Part shown: piece after piece, positions 7,979-16,815 of the stretch
Position numbering within the stretch: position 1 is the stretch's first letter
Layout of the letters: each line of letters begins with the position of its first letter
Source: JBQKLI01 sp012798975
GTDB taxonomy: Bacteria; Bacillota; Clostridia; Tissierellales; Peptoniphilaceae
NCBI RefSeq assembly: GCF_052116305.1
Contig: NZ_JBQKLI010000002.1
Span: 1 to 64,000, forward strand
Direction of reading: 5' to 3'
DNA: 64,000 nucleotides
Notes under the pieces: model-generated
Told to the model about the DNA's origin: nothing
The model's database searches: none
The model's input: the letters and a program-made list of their open reading frames with translations, nothing else
Position numbers and translations under genes: made by a program

Positions 7979-8427
7979 TAAATCACCTCTGCCTTTCCTC
8001 CAGCCTCTGTGATTTTGTCTTCAGCACCTTTTGTGAATTTATGTGCTTTAACAGTTACTTTCTTTTCTAACTCTCCGTTTCCTAAGAATTTAATACCGTC
8101 TTTTGCTTTAGATTTTTTACAAATCCCAGCTTCAAAAAGTACTTCCGGAGTAATAACATCGCCATCATTGAAGCGATTTAAAATCTCAACATTTAGTTCT
8201 GCATATTGTTTTGCAAAAATATTTGTGAAACCTCTTTTAGGTAATCTTCTGAACAAAGGCATCTGACCACCTTCAAATCCTGGACGTACTCCACCGCCTG
8301 AACGGCTGTTTTGTCCATCTCGTCCACGACCGGCTAGTTTGCCGTCTCCAGAACCATATCCTCTACCTACTCTTTTACGCGCCTTATTTTTACCGCCTTT
8401 AGCTGGTTTTAAGTCATGTAGTTTCAA
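7978..8427 (-). CDS. rplO: 50S ribosomal protein L15
   Basis: A 149-residue L15 with the Gly/Arg-rich N-terminal extension (GRGYGSGDGKLAGRGRDGQN) that threads into 23S rRNA, and the C-terminal globular part. It follows rpmD by 11 bp (GGAGGTGTTCCC) and overlaps secY at its end. Confidence 0.98.
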   Translation of the reverse strand: MKLHDLKPAKGGKNKARKRVGRGYGSGDGKLAGRGRDGQNSRSGGGVRPGFEGGQMPLFRRLPKRGFTNIFAKQYAELNVEILNRFNDGDVITPEVLFEAGICKKSKAKDGIKFLGNGELEKKVTVKAHKFTKGAEDKITEAGGKAEVI

Positions 8428-8438
8428 GGGAACACCTC

Positions 8439-8621
8439 CTATTCTACTTCTTCACATTCTACCATGTAAGAAATAGTGTTAACCATTCCTCTGATAGCTT
8501 CATTATCCTCTTTTAAAACAGTTTGTCCTGGTTTGCGTAATCCAAGGGCTTCAACTGTCTTAACATGATTTTGCTTTTTACCGATTTTGCTCTTTTTAAG
8601 AGTTATTTTAAGCTTTCCCAT
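8439..8621 (-). CDS. rpmD: 50S ribosomal protein L30
   Basis: A 60-residue L30 of standard length (MGKLKITLKKSKIGKKQNHV, then ALGLRKPGQTV). Position between rpsE and rplO is the canonical spc-operon order, and its SD is AAGGAGGGC. Confidence 0.97.
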   Translation of the reverse strand: MGKLKITLKKSKIGKKQNHVKTVEALGLRKPGQTVLKEDNEAIRGMVNTISYMVECEEVE

Positions 8622-8637
8622 CGTGTCTAAGCCCTCC

Positions 8638-9144
8638 TTAACCTAAGATTTCTTTAACTGATTTTCCTCGTAATTTTGCTACATCTTCTGCTTTTTTAAG
8701 ACTTTTTAGTCCTTGAAGAGTTGCGTTAACTACGTTTCTAGGATTAGATGTTCCTAATGATTTAGAACGTACGTCACGAATACCTGCAAGTTCGCATACG
8801 GCACGAACAGGACCGCCGGCGATAACTCCAGTACCTTCGCTTGCTGGTTTTAATAATACAGAACCCGCACCAAAACGTCCGATTACTTCATGAGGAATTG
8901 TTGTTCCTACTAATGGTACATTGATTAAATGTTTTTTAGCATCTTGAGCAGCCTTGCGGATCGCTTCAGGAACTTCTTGAGCTTTACCTACTCCAACTCC
9001 TACGCGTCCTTTACCGTCTCCAACTACAACAAGGGCACTAAATCTAAAGTTTCTACCACCTTTAACTACTTTGGTAACACGATTAATAGAGACAACTTTT
9101 TCTTCGAATTCACTTTTCTCTACATCTCTTTTTCTATTTTCCAA
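8638..9144 (-). CDS. rpsE: 30S ribosomal protein S5
   Basis: A 168-residue S5 with the N-terminal dsRNA-binding-like domain (EFEEKVVSINRVTKVVKGGR) and the C-terminal domain with GAGSVLLKPASEGTGVIAGG. It shapes the mRNA entry tunnel and decoding fidelity. Spacing to rplR is 17 bp with GGGAGGG as ribosome-binding site. Confidence 0.98.
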   Translation of the reverse strand: MENRKRDVEKSEFEEKVVSINRVTKVVKGGRNFRFSALVVVGDGKGRVGVGVGKAQEVPEAIRKAAQDAKKHLINVPLVGTTIPHEVIGRFGAGSVLLKPASEGTGVIAGGPVRAVCELAGIRDVRSKSLGTSNPRNVVNATLQGLKSLKKAEDVAKLRGKSVKEILG

Positions 9145-9161
9145 AATTTTCCCTCCCTTGC

Positions 9162-9530
9162 TTAGAATTTAAGACCAGCTTCTCTACAAGCATCTGCTAG
9201 TTCTTTTACTTTACCATGATATTGATACCCAGAACGATCGAAAACCACTTCAGTGATTCCTTTATCTACTGCTCTTTTACCAATAACTTCTCCAACCTTT
9301 TTCGCTGCATCTTTATTTGATGCATTTTCAAGGCTGCCTTTAATTTCTTTATCAAGTGTTGAAGCTGAAACTAATGTTACACCTACAACATCATCTATGA
9401 TTTGAGCATAAATATTAGCATTACTTTTGAAAATCGCAAGTCTTGGTCTCTCTGTAGTTCCGGAGATTTTCTTACGTACTCTCGCATGTCTTGCTTTTCT
9501 ATTTGCATTTTTATTAATTGCTTTAAACAT
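9162..9530 (-). CDS. rplR: 50S ribosomal protein L18
   Basis: A 122-residue L18 (RKARHARVRKKISGTTERPR near the start, ending REAGLKF), which binds 5S rRNA in the central protuberance. It lies 13 bp after rplF with AAGGAGTAGGC before the ATG. Confidence 0.98.
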   Translation of the reverse strand: MFKAINKNANRKARHARVRKKISGTTERPRLAIFKSNANIYAQIIDDVVGVTLVSASTLDKEIKGSLENASNKDAAKKVGEVIGKRAVDKGITEVVFDRSGYQYHGKVKELADACREAGLKF

Positions 9531-9543
9531 TGCCTACTCCTTC

Positions 9544-10083
9544 CTACTTACCGGTTTTACCGATCTTACGACGGATATGCTCATCACTATAGCGAACACC
9601 TTTTCCTTTGTAAGGTTCCGGTTTTCTGTAGTCACGAATGACAGCAGCATAATTTCCAACTTGTTGTTTGTCGATTCCAGTAATAACAATTTGATGCGCT
9701 TCTGGAACTTCTACATTGATACCTTCTGGATCTTCAACTTCGATTGGATGAGAGTATCCTAAGTTTAATGTAAGTTTGTTGCCTTGTTTTGCTGCTCTAT
9801 ATCCTGTACCTTCAATTAATAAAGTCTTAGTATAACCATTTGTAACTCCTTCAATCATGTTGAATAAAAGAGATCTCGTTAAACCGTGAAGAGACTTCAT
9901 TTTTTTTGATTCATTAGGTCTTTGGATAGTGACAACATTGTCTTCTATATTAATATCCATGTCACTGCAGAGTTGTTGCTCTAAAGTACCTTTAGGACCT
10001 TTTACTTCAGCTAAATTCTTCTCTGAAATTTTGACTTCAACACCTGCAGGAATGTCGATTGGTAGTAATCCAATTCTTGACAT
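9544..10083 (-). CDS. rplF: 50S ribosomal protein L6
   Basis: A 179-residue L6 with two tandem repeats of the same fold and the C-terminal signature (PEPYKGKGVRYSDEHIRRK) that touches the sarcin-ricin loop region. The family length and the order rpsH-rplF-rplR are canonical, with TAAGGAGGTAATT before the ATG. Confidence 0.98.
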   Translation of the reverse strand: MSRIGLLPIDIPAGVEVKISEKNLAEVKGPKGTLEQQLCSDMDINIEDNVVTIQRPNESKKMKSLHGLTRSLLFNMIEGVTNGYTKTLLIEGTGYRAAKQGNKLTLNLGYSHPIEVEDPEGINVEVPEAHQIVITGIDKQQVGNYAAVIRDYRKPEPYKGKGVRYSDEHIRRKIGKTGK

Positions 10084-10109
10084 AATTACCTCCTTAAGCT
10101 TTTACAGTA

Positions 10110-10505
10110 TTACCATACATAACAGATAACTTCGCCGCCGACACCTTCTTGTCTTGCAACTTTATCTGTTACTACGCCTTTTGATGTTGAAATAATTGCA
10201 ACACCTAATCCACCAAGTACTTTTGGCACTTCATTTGCTTTTACGTAAACTCTTAGTCCAGGTTTAGAAATTCTCTTAATACCAGAGATTACTTTTTCCT
10301 CATTTGGGCCGTATTTTAAGTCTACTGTTATCATACCTTGTTTGTCATCTTCCGTTACATTGAAGCCATCGATAAAACCTTCATCAAGTAATATTTGAAC
10401 TACATCTTTTTTAACGGTAGATGCAGGAATTTCTACTGATTTATGTCTTGCATTGTTTCCGTTTCTAATTCTTGTTAGCATATCTGCTATAGGATCAGTC
10501 ATCAT
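10110..10505 (-). CDS. rpsH: 30S ribosomal protein S8
   Basis: A 131-residue S8 (MTDPIADMLTRIRNGN; C-terminus GVGGEVICYVW). It binds 16S helix 21 and in some bacteria represses the spc operon. Two ATG codons are adjacent (10505 and 10502); GAGAGGAGGTAGC precedes both, so either may be used. Confidence 0.98.
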   Translation of the reverse strand: MMTDPIADMLTRIRNGNNARHKSVEIPASTVKKDVVQILLDEGFIDGFNVTEDDKQGMITVDLKYGPNEEKVISGIKRISKPGLRVYVKANEVPKVLGGLGVAIISTSKGVVTDKVARQEGVGGEVICYVW

Positions 10506-10527
10506 AAAAGCTACCTCCTCTCTAATT

Positions 10528-10713
10528 CTACCAGCTTGCCTTCTTAACGCCAGGGATCTCGCCTCTATAAGCTAATTCTCTAAAGCAAATACGACAAATT
10601 CCATATTTTCTTAGATAACCATGAGGTCTTCCACAAATTCTACATCTTGTATATGCACGAGTGCTAAACTTAGCAGGTCGTTGTTGTTTTGCGATCATTG
10701 ATTTTTTTGCCAC
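10528..10713 (-). CDS. rpsN: 30S ribosomal protein S14, zinc-binding type
   Basis: A 61-residue C+ S14 (type Z) with the complete zinc ribbon Cys24-x2-Cys27 ... Cys40-x2-Cys43 (RCRICGRPHG, ICRICFRELA). It starts 16 bp after rplE in the canonical place, with AAAAGGGGGGATACAC as SD. Confidence 0.98.
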   Translation of the reverse strand: MAKKSMIAKQQRPAKFSTRAYTRCRICGRPHGYLRKYGICRICFRELAYRGEIPGVKKASW

Positions 10714-10729
10714 TAGTGTATCCCCCCTT

Positions 10730-11272
10730 TTATTTACGGAAAGGCATTCCCATTAACTCTAAAAATACCTTCGCCTCTTCGTCTGTTTTTGAAGTCGTTA
10801 CAACAGAAATGTCCATTCCTCTGATTTGATCGATTTCATCGTATTCAATTTCAGGGAAAATTAATTGTTCTTTAATTCCGATTGTGTAGTTTCCTCTTCC
10901 GTCAAAGGAAGATGAGCTTACACCTCTAAAGTCTCTTACTCGAGGTAAAGAAATGTTCATTAGTTTGTCTAAGAAATCATACATTTTCTTTCCGCGAAGT
11001 GTTACTTTTGCACCAATTGTCATACCTTCTCTAAGCTTGAAATTCGCAATGGATTTTTTCGCTTTTGTTACGATAGGTTTTTGTCCAGTGATTTTCTCAA
11101 TATCACGAACAGCTCCTTCAACAGCTTTTGGATTGTCTTTAGAGGATCCAAGTCCAATATTTAAAACAACCTTGTTTAATTTTGGAGCTTCCATAACATT
11201 CTTATATTCAAAACGCTCCATAAGAGCTGGAATTACTTCTTCATTATATTTATCTAATAATCTGGAAGTCAC
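10730..11272 (-). CDS. rplE: 50S ribosomal protein L5
   Basis: A 180-residue L5 with conserved VLNIGLGSSKDNPKAVEGAV and the C-terminal LELMGMPFRK. It joins 5S rRNA and contacts P-site tRNA. Spacing to rplX is 17 bp, with AAGGGAGGTAAAAGCG before the ATG. Confidence 0.98.
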   Translation of the reverse strand: MTSRLLDKYNEEVIPALMERFEYKNVMEAPKLNKVVLNIGLGSSKDNPKAVEGAVRDIEKITGQKPIVTKAKKSIANFKLREGMTIGAKVTLRGKKMYDFLDKLMNISLPRVRDFRGVSSSSFDGRGNYTIGIKEQLIFPEIEYDEIDQIRGMDISVVTTSKTDEEAKVFLELMGMPFRK

Positions 11273-11289
11273 GCTTTTACCTCCCTTCC

Positions 11290-11598
11290 CTATTTAATCT
11301 CTTCTCCGCTTGCTTTTGCAATTCGGACTTTTTTACCGTCTTCTATTTTGTAACCTACTCTTGAGCCTTTTTTAGACTTTTCATCGTAAAACATTACGTT
11401 TGAAATGTCGATTGGGCCTTCTTCTTTCACAATACCGCCTGGTGATTGTGGACCACGAGGTTTAACATGTTTTGTAAGAATATTTACACCTTCAACAACA
11501 ACTTTATTTTTCTTAGGCATAGTGTCTAGAACTTTTCCAGTTTTGCCTTTATATTGTCCTGAAGTGACGATTACCGTATCTCCGGTTTTAATTTTCAT
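11290..11598 (-). CDS. rplX: 50S ribosomal protein L24
   Basis: A 102-residue L24 with an N-terminal KOW motif (MKIKTGDTVIVTSGQYKGKT) and the conserved HVKPRGPQSPGGIV block. It is an early assembly initiator of the large subunit. It lies 16 bp after rplN with TGGAGGTGTC. Confidence 0.98.
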   Translation of the reverse strand: MKIKTGDTVIVTSGQYKGKTGKVLDTMPKKNKVVVEGVNILTKHVKPRGPQSPGGIVKEEGPIDISNVMFYDEKSKKGSRVGYKIEDGKKVRIAKASGEEIK

Positions 11599-11614
11599 TA
11601 ATTGACACCTCCAC

Positions 11615-11983
11615 TTATAATACTTCCGGTGCTAATGAAATAATCTTCATGAAATTTCCTTCTCGAAGTTCTCTTGTAACTGAGCCGAAAATTCTAGTAC
11701 CTACCGGATTTTTGTCGTCTTTAATAATAACTGCTGCATTATCGTCAAAACGGATATAACTTCCGTCTACTCTTCTAATACCTTTAGCTGTACGTACAAT
11801 AACTGCTTTAACAATTTCACCCTTCTTTACAACTCCTCCGGGTGTAGCACTTTTTACTGAACAAACAACTACATCACCAATTCTAGCGTACTTTCTTCTA
11901 GTACCTCCTAGAACACGGATGACAAGCAACTCTTTTGCACCTGAATTATCCGCAACTTTTAAACGGGATTCTACTTGAATCAT
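11615..11983 (-). CDS. rplN: 50S ribosomal protein L14
   Basis: A 122-residue L14 (MIQVESRLKVADNSGAKELL; C-terminus FMKIISLAPEVL), of exact family length. It forms an intersubunit bridge and is the docking site for RsfS in other bacteria. AAAGGAGGATC precedes the ATG. Confidence 0.98.
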   Translation of the reverse strand: MIQVESRLKVADNSGAKELLVIRVLGGTRRKYARIGDVVVCSVKSATPGGVVKKGEIVKAVIVRTAKGIRRVDGSYIRFDDNAAVIIKDDKNPVGTRIFGSVTRELREGNFMKIISLAPEVL

Positions 11984-12010
11984 TTAAGATCCTCCTTTCC
12001 AAAATAAGAA

Positions 12011-12265
12011 TTATTTTGCTTTCTCAAGGATTTCGACAAGTCTCCATCTCTTATTTTTAGAAAGAGCTCTTGTTTCCATTATCTTTACTCTATCTCCAAT
12101 ATTACACTCGTTATTTTCATCATGAGCTGTAAATTTTGTAGTTTTCTTTAACTGTTTTTTGTATACAGGATGTGATACCTTTGTGTTAACTGCAACGACA
12201 ATTGATTTGTCCATTTTATCAGATACCACTCTCCCAATGATAGTTTTTCTTTTATTTCTTTCCAT
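12011..12265 (-). CDS. rpsQ: 30S ribosomal protein S17
   Basis: An 84-residue OB-fold protein (MERNKRKTIIGRVVSDKMDK, then VSHPVYKK) binding 16S rRNA near the 5' domain. It follows rpmC by 6 bp with AAGGAGGC, overlapping the end of rpmC. Confidence 0.98.
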   Translation of the reverse strand: MERNKRKTIIGRVVSDKMDKSIVVAVNTKVSHPVYKKQLKKTTKFTAHDENNECNIGDRVKIMETRALSKNKRWRLVEILEKAK

Positions 12266-12271
12266 ATTGGG

Positions 12272-12478
12272 TTAAGCCTCCTTGCCGATCTTAAGTTCTC
12301 TTTCCCTGATGATTGTCTTAATTCGAGCGATATCTTTTTTAACTCCGCCGATTCTCATAGGATTTTCTAATTGTCCAGTTGCCAATTGAAAACGAAGATT
12401 AAAAAGTTCAGTTTTTAAATCTTTTAATGTATTCGCTAAGTCTTGATCTGACATTTGTCTAATTTCCTTAGTTTTCAT
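12272..12478 (-). CDS. rpmC: 50S ribosomal protein L29
   Basis: A 68-residue L29 when started at the ATG of MKTKEIRQMSD, the normal family length. An upstream in-frame ATG at 12490 would add four residues but lacks the right spacing, whereas TGGTGA stands five bases before 12478. The start lies inside the end of rplP (11-base overlap), suggesting coupling. L29 sits at the polypeptide exit tunnel. Confidence 0.95.
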   Translation of the reverse strand: MKTKEIRQMSDQDLANTLKDLKTELFNLRFQLATGQLENPMRIGGVKKDIARIKTIIRERELKIGKEA

Positions 12479-12911
12479 TAGCTTCACCATCCTTATCCTG
12501 AAGCTCTTCACGAGCAATGAATTTTGTTTTGATCGGTAATTTCATCGCTGCAAGTCTCATTGCCTCTCTTGCAACATCTTCTGGTACACCAGCCATTTCG
12601 AAAAGAACTTTACCAGGTTTAACAACAGCTACCCAGTACTCTGGAGCCCCTTTTCCGGAACCCATTCTTACTTCTGCTGGTTTTTTAGTAACAGGTTTAT
12701 CTGGGAAAACTTTAATCCAGATATTTCCACCTCTTTTGATATATCTTGTCATGGCACGTCTGGCAGACTCGATTTGGTTCGAAGTCATCCAACAAGGCTC
12801 TATTGCTTGAAGGCCATAATCACCATAGGTAATTGTATTTCCCTTTAAGGCTTTACCTTTCATTCTACCGCGATGAACTCTACGGTATTTCACTCTCTTA
12901 GGCATTAGCAT
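12468..12911 (-). CDS. rplP: 50S ribosomal protein L16
   Basis: A 147-residue L16 starting MLMPKRVKYRRVHRGRMKGK, as in other Clostridia. AAGGAGGAC lies nine bases before this ATG. L16 organises the A-site tRNA elbow region. The C-terminus carries a short acidic tail (KDGEANEN) that overlaps rpmC. Confidence 0.98.
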   Translation of the reverse strand: MLMPKRVKYRRVHRGRMKGKALKGNTITYGDYGLQAIEPCWMTSNQIESARRAMTRYIKRGGNIWIKVFPDKPVTKKPAEVRMGSGKGAPEYWVAVVKPGKVLFEMAGVPEDVAREAMRLAAMKLPIKTKFIAREELQDKDGEANEN

Positions 12912-12934
12912 AGCTTAAGTCCTCCTTCCTAATG

Positions 12935-13672
12935 TTAGTTGTTGTCTCTACCACTAGATTGTTTATTGTTTCTGCGACGATCTCTTCTTCTATTATCTCT
13001 TTTTCTGTCATGTTTAGCTTCTGGCAGTTGTGCTTCTTTCATACCAGGAAGAACTTCACCTTTGTAAAGCCAAACTTTAACGCCTAATTTTCCGTATGTT
13101 GTATCTGCTTCTGCAAAACCGTATTCGATATCAGCTCTTAAAGTTTGTAGAGGAATAGTTCCTTCGCTATAACCTTCAGTTCTCGCCATATCTGCTCCGC
13201 CAACACGTCCTGAAACAGCAGTTTTGATTCCTTTTGCTCCAGCTCTCATACTTCTTTGGATAGACTGTTTCATCGCTCTTCTGAAAGAAATTCTTCTTTC
13301 CAACTGAGATGCAATGTTTTCAGCTACTAATTGTGCGTTTAAATCAGGAGTTCTGATTTCTTCAACATTAATGATAACTTTTTTGTTTGTAAGTTTTTCA
13401 ACTTTTGTTTTTAAAGCTTCTACTCCGCTTCCTTGACGGCCGATAACCATACCAGGTTTTGCTGTATAGATAGTAACTTTAATTTTATTTGCTGCTCTTT
13501 CAATGTCTATTTTAGAAATACCTGCTAATTCTTGCTCTTTTTTAACAAGTGCTCTTATTTTATGATCTTCTACTAATAAGTCACTGAAATCTTTTTTATC
13601 AGCAAACCATTTAGAATTCCAATCTTTAATGACTCCTACACGTAACCCATGAGGGTTTACTTTTTGACCCAT
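12935..13672 (-). CDS. rpsC: 30S ribosomal protein S3
   Basis: A 245-residue S3 with an N-terminal KH domain (about 38-106, GMVIGRQGSGVEALK) and a C-terminal domain (about 107-210). Both line the mRNA entry channel and provide helicase activity. The last ~30 residues are a strongly basic, Arg/Asn-rich extension (DRKRDNRRRDRRRNNKQ), longer than in many bacteria and probably disordered. Confidence 0.98.
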   Translation of the reverse strand: MGQKVNPHGLRVGVIKDWNSKWFADKKDFSDLLVEDHKIRALVKKEQELAGISKIDIERAANKIKVTIYTAKPGMVIGRQGSGVEALKTKVEKLTNKKVIINVEEIRTPDLNAQLVAENIASQLERRISFRRAMKQSIQRSMRAGAKGIKTAVSGRVGGADMARTEGYSEGTIPLQTLRADIEYGFAEADTTYGKLGVKVWLYKGEVLPGMKEAQLPEAKHDRKRDNRRRDRRRNNKQSSGRDNN

Positions 13673-13687
13673 TTAATTGACCCCTCC

Positions 13688-14023
13688 TTATTCTCTTTCT
13701 TTCACAACTACGCCGATATGGCTTGATCTTTTAAGAATTGGATATGCCATACCTTTAGCTTTTGGTCTCCAACGCTTCATAACAGGAGCTTCATTAGCAT
13801 AAGCTTCAGATACAATAAGAAGGTCTCTGTCTAAATCATTATTATGCTCTGCGTTTGCGACTGCAGATTTTAATACTTTTTCTAATTCTCTAGCTCCTCT
13901 TTTAGGAGTAAATTTCAAGATTGAAAGTGCTTCTTCAACACTTTTTCCTCTGATCTCTTTGCAGATGAAATTCACTTTAAGAGGAGAAATACGAACGTAT
14001 TTTGCTATTGCTCTAGTTTCCAT
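13688..14023 (-). CDS. rplV: 50S ribosomal protein L22
   Basis: A 111-residue L22 with the beta-hairpin (about 80-100, RWRPKAKGMAYPILKRSSHI) that reaches into the exit tunnel, where macrolide-resistance changes occur in other species. 15 bp separate it from rpsC and 12 bp from rpsS; AGGAGGGAAAG is the SD. Confidence 0.98.
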   Translation of the reverse strand: METRAIAKYVRISPLKVNFICKEIRGKSVEEALSILKFTPKRGARELEKVLKSAVANAEHNNDLDRDLLIVSEAYANEAPVMKRWRPKAKGMAYPILKRSSHIGVVVKERE

Positions 14024-14035
14024 GTTCTTTCCCTC

Positions 14036-14317
14036 CTATCGAATCTTACTGCTCTTTTCGCTACCAGCATGACCTCTGAAAGTTCTTGTCGGTACGAATT
14101 CACCTAATTTATGTCCTACCATGTCCTCAGTAATATAAATTGGAACATGTTTTCTTCCATCATGAACTGCGATTGTATGACCAATGAAATCCGGGAATAT
14201 TGTTGAACGGCGAGACCAAGTTTTTATAACTTTTTTGCTGTCGCTTTCGTTTAATGTTTCTACCTTTTTCATTAGATGGTCATCACAAAAAGGTCCTTTT
14301 TTTAAGGATCTACTCAT
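14036..14317 (-). CDS. rpsS: 30S ribosomal protein S19
   Basis: A 93-residue S19 (MSRSLKKGPFCDDHLMKKV; conserved HKLGEFVPTRTFRGHAG), part of the 30S head where it bridges to L5/L31. Canonical position between rplB and rplV; GCAAGGAGGAG precedes the ATG. Confidence 0.98.
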   Translation of the reverse strand: MSRSLKKGPFCDDHLMKKVETLNESDSKKVIKTWSRRSTIFPDFIGHTIAVHDGRKHVPIYITEDMVGHKLGEFVPTRTFRGHAGSEKSSKIR

Positions 14318-14338
14318 CTATAACTCCTCCTTGCTTAA

Positions 14339-15169
14339 TTATTTAGTTCTTCTACGTACGATGTACTGATCTGATTTCTTGTTCTTTTGACGAGTCTTAA
14401 GACCAAGTGCTGGTTTACCCCAAGGAGTTGATGGGCCTGGACGTCCGATTGGCGCACGGCCTTCTCCACCACCGTGTGGGTGATCTACAGGGTTCATGGC
14501 AGATCCTCTTACATGAGGTCTTTTACCCATGTGACGAGATCTTCCAGCTTTACCAACTGTTACAAGCTCGTGGCTGATGTTTCCAACTTGTCCTACAGTT
14601 GCTCGGCATTCTAAATGAATTAAGCGGAATTCTCCAGATGGTAATCTTAATTGTGCGAATTTGCCTTCTTTTGCCATTAATTGAGCTTCAGCTCCAGCAG
14701 TACGAACTAATTGTCCGCCTTTTCCAGGCTTCATTTCAATATTATGAACAGTAGTACCTACAGGAATGTCTTTTAATTGAAGTGCATTTCCAGGCATGAT
14801 ATCTGCATCTGCACCTGATTCAATAATATGACCTACTTTAATTCCAGCTGGAGCCAAGATATATCTTTTTTCTCCATCTACATAATGGATCAAAGCGATG
14901 TTTGCAGTTCTGTTTGGATCGTACTCGATCGCTGCAACTTTTCCTGGAACACCATCTTTGTTTCTTTTGAAGTCGATAATCCTATATTTTCTCTTCGCTC
15001 CGCCGCCTCTGTGGCGAATTGTAGTTCTTCCATATGAATTTCTTCCGCCAGATTTGCTTAATGAAACAGTTAAAGATTTTTCAGGAGCTTTGTTAGACAA
15101 CCCGCTAAAATCTAAAACGCTCATTCCTCTAAGACCGGCAGAGGTTGGTTTATATTTTTTAATAGCCAT
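14339..15169 (-). CDS. rplB: 50S ribosomal protein L2
   Basis: A 276-residue L2 with the RNA-binding domain (about 60-200) and the highly conserved C-terminal block VDHPHGGGEGRAPIGRPG containing the His implicated in peptidyl-transferase centre function. Order rplW-rplB-rpsS and spacing (14 bp) are canonical, and GGGAGG serves as SD. Confidence 0.98.
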   Translation of the reverse strand: MAIKKYKPTSAGLRGMSVLDFSGLSNKAPEKSLTVSLSKSGGRNSYGRTTIRHRGGGAKRKYRIIDFKRNKDGVPGKVAAIEYDPNRTANIALIHYVDGEKRYILAPAGIKVGHIIESGADADIMPGNALQLKDIPVGTTVHNIEMKPGKGGQLVRTAGAEAQLMAKEGKFAQLRLPSGEFRLIHLECRATVGQVGNISHELVTVGKAGRSRHMGKRPHVRGSAMNPVDHPHGGGEGRAPIGRPGPSTPWGKPALGLKTRQKNKKSDQYIVRRRTK

Positions 15170-15183
15170 TTTGTGCCTCCCTA

Positions 15184-15474
15184 TTACATACCTTCAAAGA
15201 ACTCGATGGCCTTTGAATCTTCAGTCAAAGTCACGATTGCCTTTTTCCAGTCGGAAGTTCTGCCTACGTGCTGACCTACTCTTTTCTTTTTACCTTTCAT
15301 GTTCATTGTATTTACTTTTACAACCTTTACATCAAAGATCGCTTCAACAGCTTTCTTGATTTCAGATTTGTTCGCATCTACAGCAACTTTGAAAGAATAT
15401 TTATTATCTTCCATTTTGTCCATGGAATCTTCCGTAATAATCGGTTTGATGATAATGTCATGTGGTGATGTCAT
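15184..15474 (-). CDS. rplW: 50S ribosomal protein L23
   Basis: A 96-residue L23 (DIIIKPIITEDSMDKMEDNK; KVNTMNMKGKKKRVG), the trigger factor and SRP docking protein at the tunnel exit. Its ATG overlaps the last base(s) of rplD at 15474, implying coupled translation. Confidence 0.97.
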   Translation of the reverse strand: MTSPHDIIIKPIITEDSMDKMEDNKYSFKVAVDANKSEIKKAVEAIFDVKVVKVNTMNMKGKKKRVGQHVGRTSDWKKAIVTLTEDSKAIEFFEGM

Positions 15475-16097
15475 TATGCGTACACCTCCTCAATTTTCTT
15501 AACTGCATCTTGAGTCACAACGAAAGAATCATATTTTAAGATATCATATACATTCATCTTATCCGCTACAACTGTATCTACATTTGGGATATTTTTGAAT
15601 GAACGATAAACTTTTTCATCTCTTTCAGAAACTACGAATAATGCATTTCTTCCGATATTGATTTTGCTGATAACTTCTTGAGCTGCTTTTGTGCTGATAG
15701 CATCTAGCTCTAATTTATCTAAAACAATAATCTCTTCATCGTTTACCTTAGAAGTTAACACACTCTTAAGAGCAAGTCTTTTAACTTTTTTAGGAACTGA
15801 ATAGCTGTAATCTCTTGGTTTTGGTGCAAAAACAACTCCACCGCCAGTCCATTGAGGACTTCTTGTACTTCCTTGTCTTGCTCTACCTGTTCCTTTTTGT
15901 CTCCAAGGCTTTCTTCCGCCTCCTCGAACTTCAGCTCGAGTCTTTGCAGATTGTGTTCCTTGTCTCTTGTTTGCTAGTTGATTTTTAACAACTTCGTATA
16001 CCGCATGTTCGTTTACTTCGATACCGAACACCGCTTCATTTAGATCTATTTTTCCAACTTCTTCTCCAAGTTGGTTAATCATAACAACATTAGGCAT
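15474..16097 (-). CDS. rplD: 50S ribosomal protein L4
   Basis: A 207-residue L4 with the extended tunnel loop (about 45-95, Gly/Arg-rich, GGGRKPWRQKGTGRARQGS). In Gamma-proteobacteria L4 represses the S10 operon; whether it does here is unknown, though the operon has a ~190-nt leader. It lies 22 bp after rplC with AAAGGAGGATG. Confidence 0.98.
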   Translation of the reverse strand: MPNVVMINQLGEEVGKIDLNEAVFGIEVNEHAVYEVVKNQLANKRQGTQSAKTRAEVRGGGRKPWRQKGTGRARQGSTRSPQWTGGGVVFAPKPRDYSYSVPKKVKRLALKSVLTSKVNDEEIIVLDKLELDAISTKAAQEVISKINIGRNALFVVSERDEKVYRSFKNIPNVDTVVADKMNVYDILKYDSFVVTQDAVKKIEEVYA

Positions 16098-16119
16098 ATT
16101 TCATCCTCCTTTCAGATAA

Positions 16120-16749
16120 CTACTTAGATTTAATAGCTTTACGTACTGTGATGACTCCGCCTTTAGGTCCTGGTACCGCACCTTTGATTAAAAGCAGGTT
16201 TCTCTCAGTATCTACACGTACAACTTCTAAGTTTTGAACAGTAACTCTTTCGTTACCCATCTTTCCGCTTCCAGCTCTACCTTTGAAAACTCGGCCTGGG
16301 TAAGCCGCAGCACTTCTCGCACCAGCTACACGGTGTGATTTAGATCCATGACCTTCAGGTCCTCTACCGTAGTTATGTCTTTTGATCGCGCCTTGTGTAC
16401 CTTTACCTTTTGATGTACCGATAACATCAACGATGTCTCCATCTTCAAAAACATCTACTTTGATTTCTTGGCCTAATTCGAAACTTTCTTCTTCAGAAGT
16501 AGCGAATTCTCTAAGATATTTTTTGTATCCAGCGCCTGCTTTGTCAAAGTGACCTTTCATTGGTTGGCTCATTTTATGTTCTTTACGATCCACATAGCCA
16601 ACTTGAACAGCGTTATATCCGTCTGTCTCTTCATTTTTGATTTGTGTAACAATCATAGGACCTGCTTCTATTACCGTTACAGGAACTACAACTCCGTCTT
16701 CTTGGAACAATTGAGTCATTCCAATTTTTTTCCCTAATATACTCTTCAT
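16120..16749 (-). CDS. rplC: 50S ribosomal protein L3
   Basis: A 209-residue L3 (MKSILGKKIGMTQLF), with the central loop HRVAGARSAAAYPGRVFKG that reaches toward the peptidyl-transferase centre. A 66-bp gap after rpsJ contains a short GCGTTT/AAACGC palindrome near 16781-16796. AGGAGGTGCTCG is the SD. Confidence 0.98.
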   Translation of the reverse strand: MKSILGKKIGMTQLFQEDGVVVPVTVIEAGPMIVTQIKNEETDGYNAVQVGYVDRKEHKMSQPMKGHFDKAGAGYKKYLREFATSEEESFELGQEIKVDVFEDGDIVDVIGTSKGKGTQGAIKRHNYGRGPEGHGSKSHRVAGARSAAAYPGRVFKGRAGSGKMGNERVTVQNLEVVRVDTERNLLLIKGAVPGPKGGVITVRKAIKSK

Positions 16750-16815
16750 CGAGCACCTCCTGATACTTATAGCGGATTGCCAGCGTTTTAAACGCCTTTT
16801 ACAATCATTCTAAGA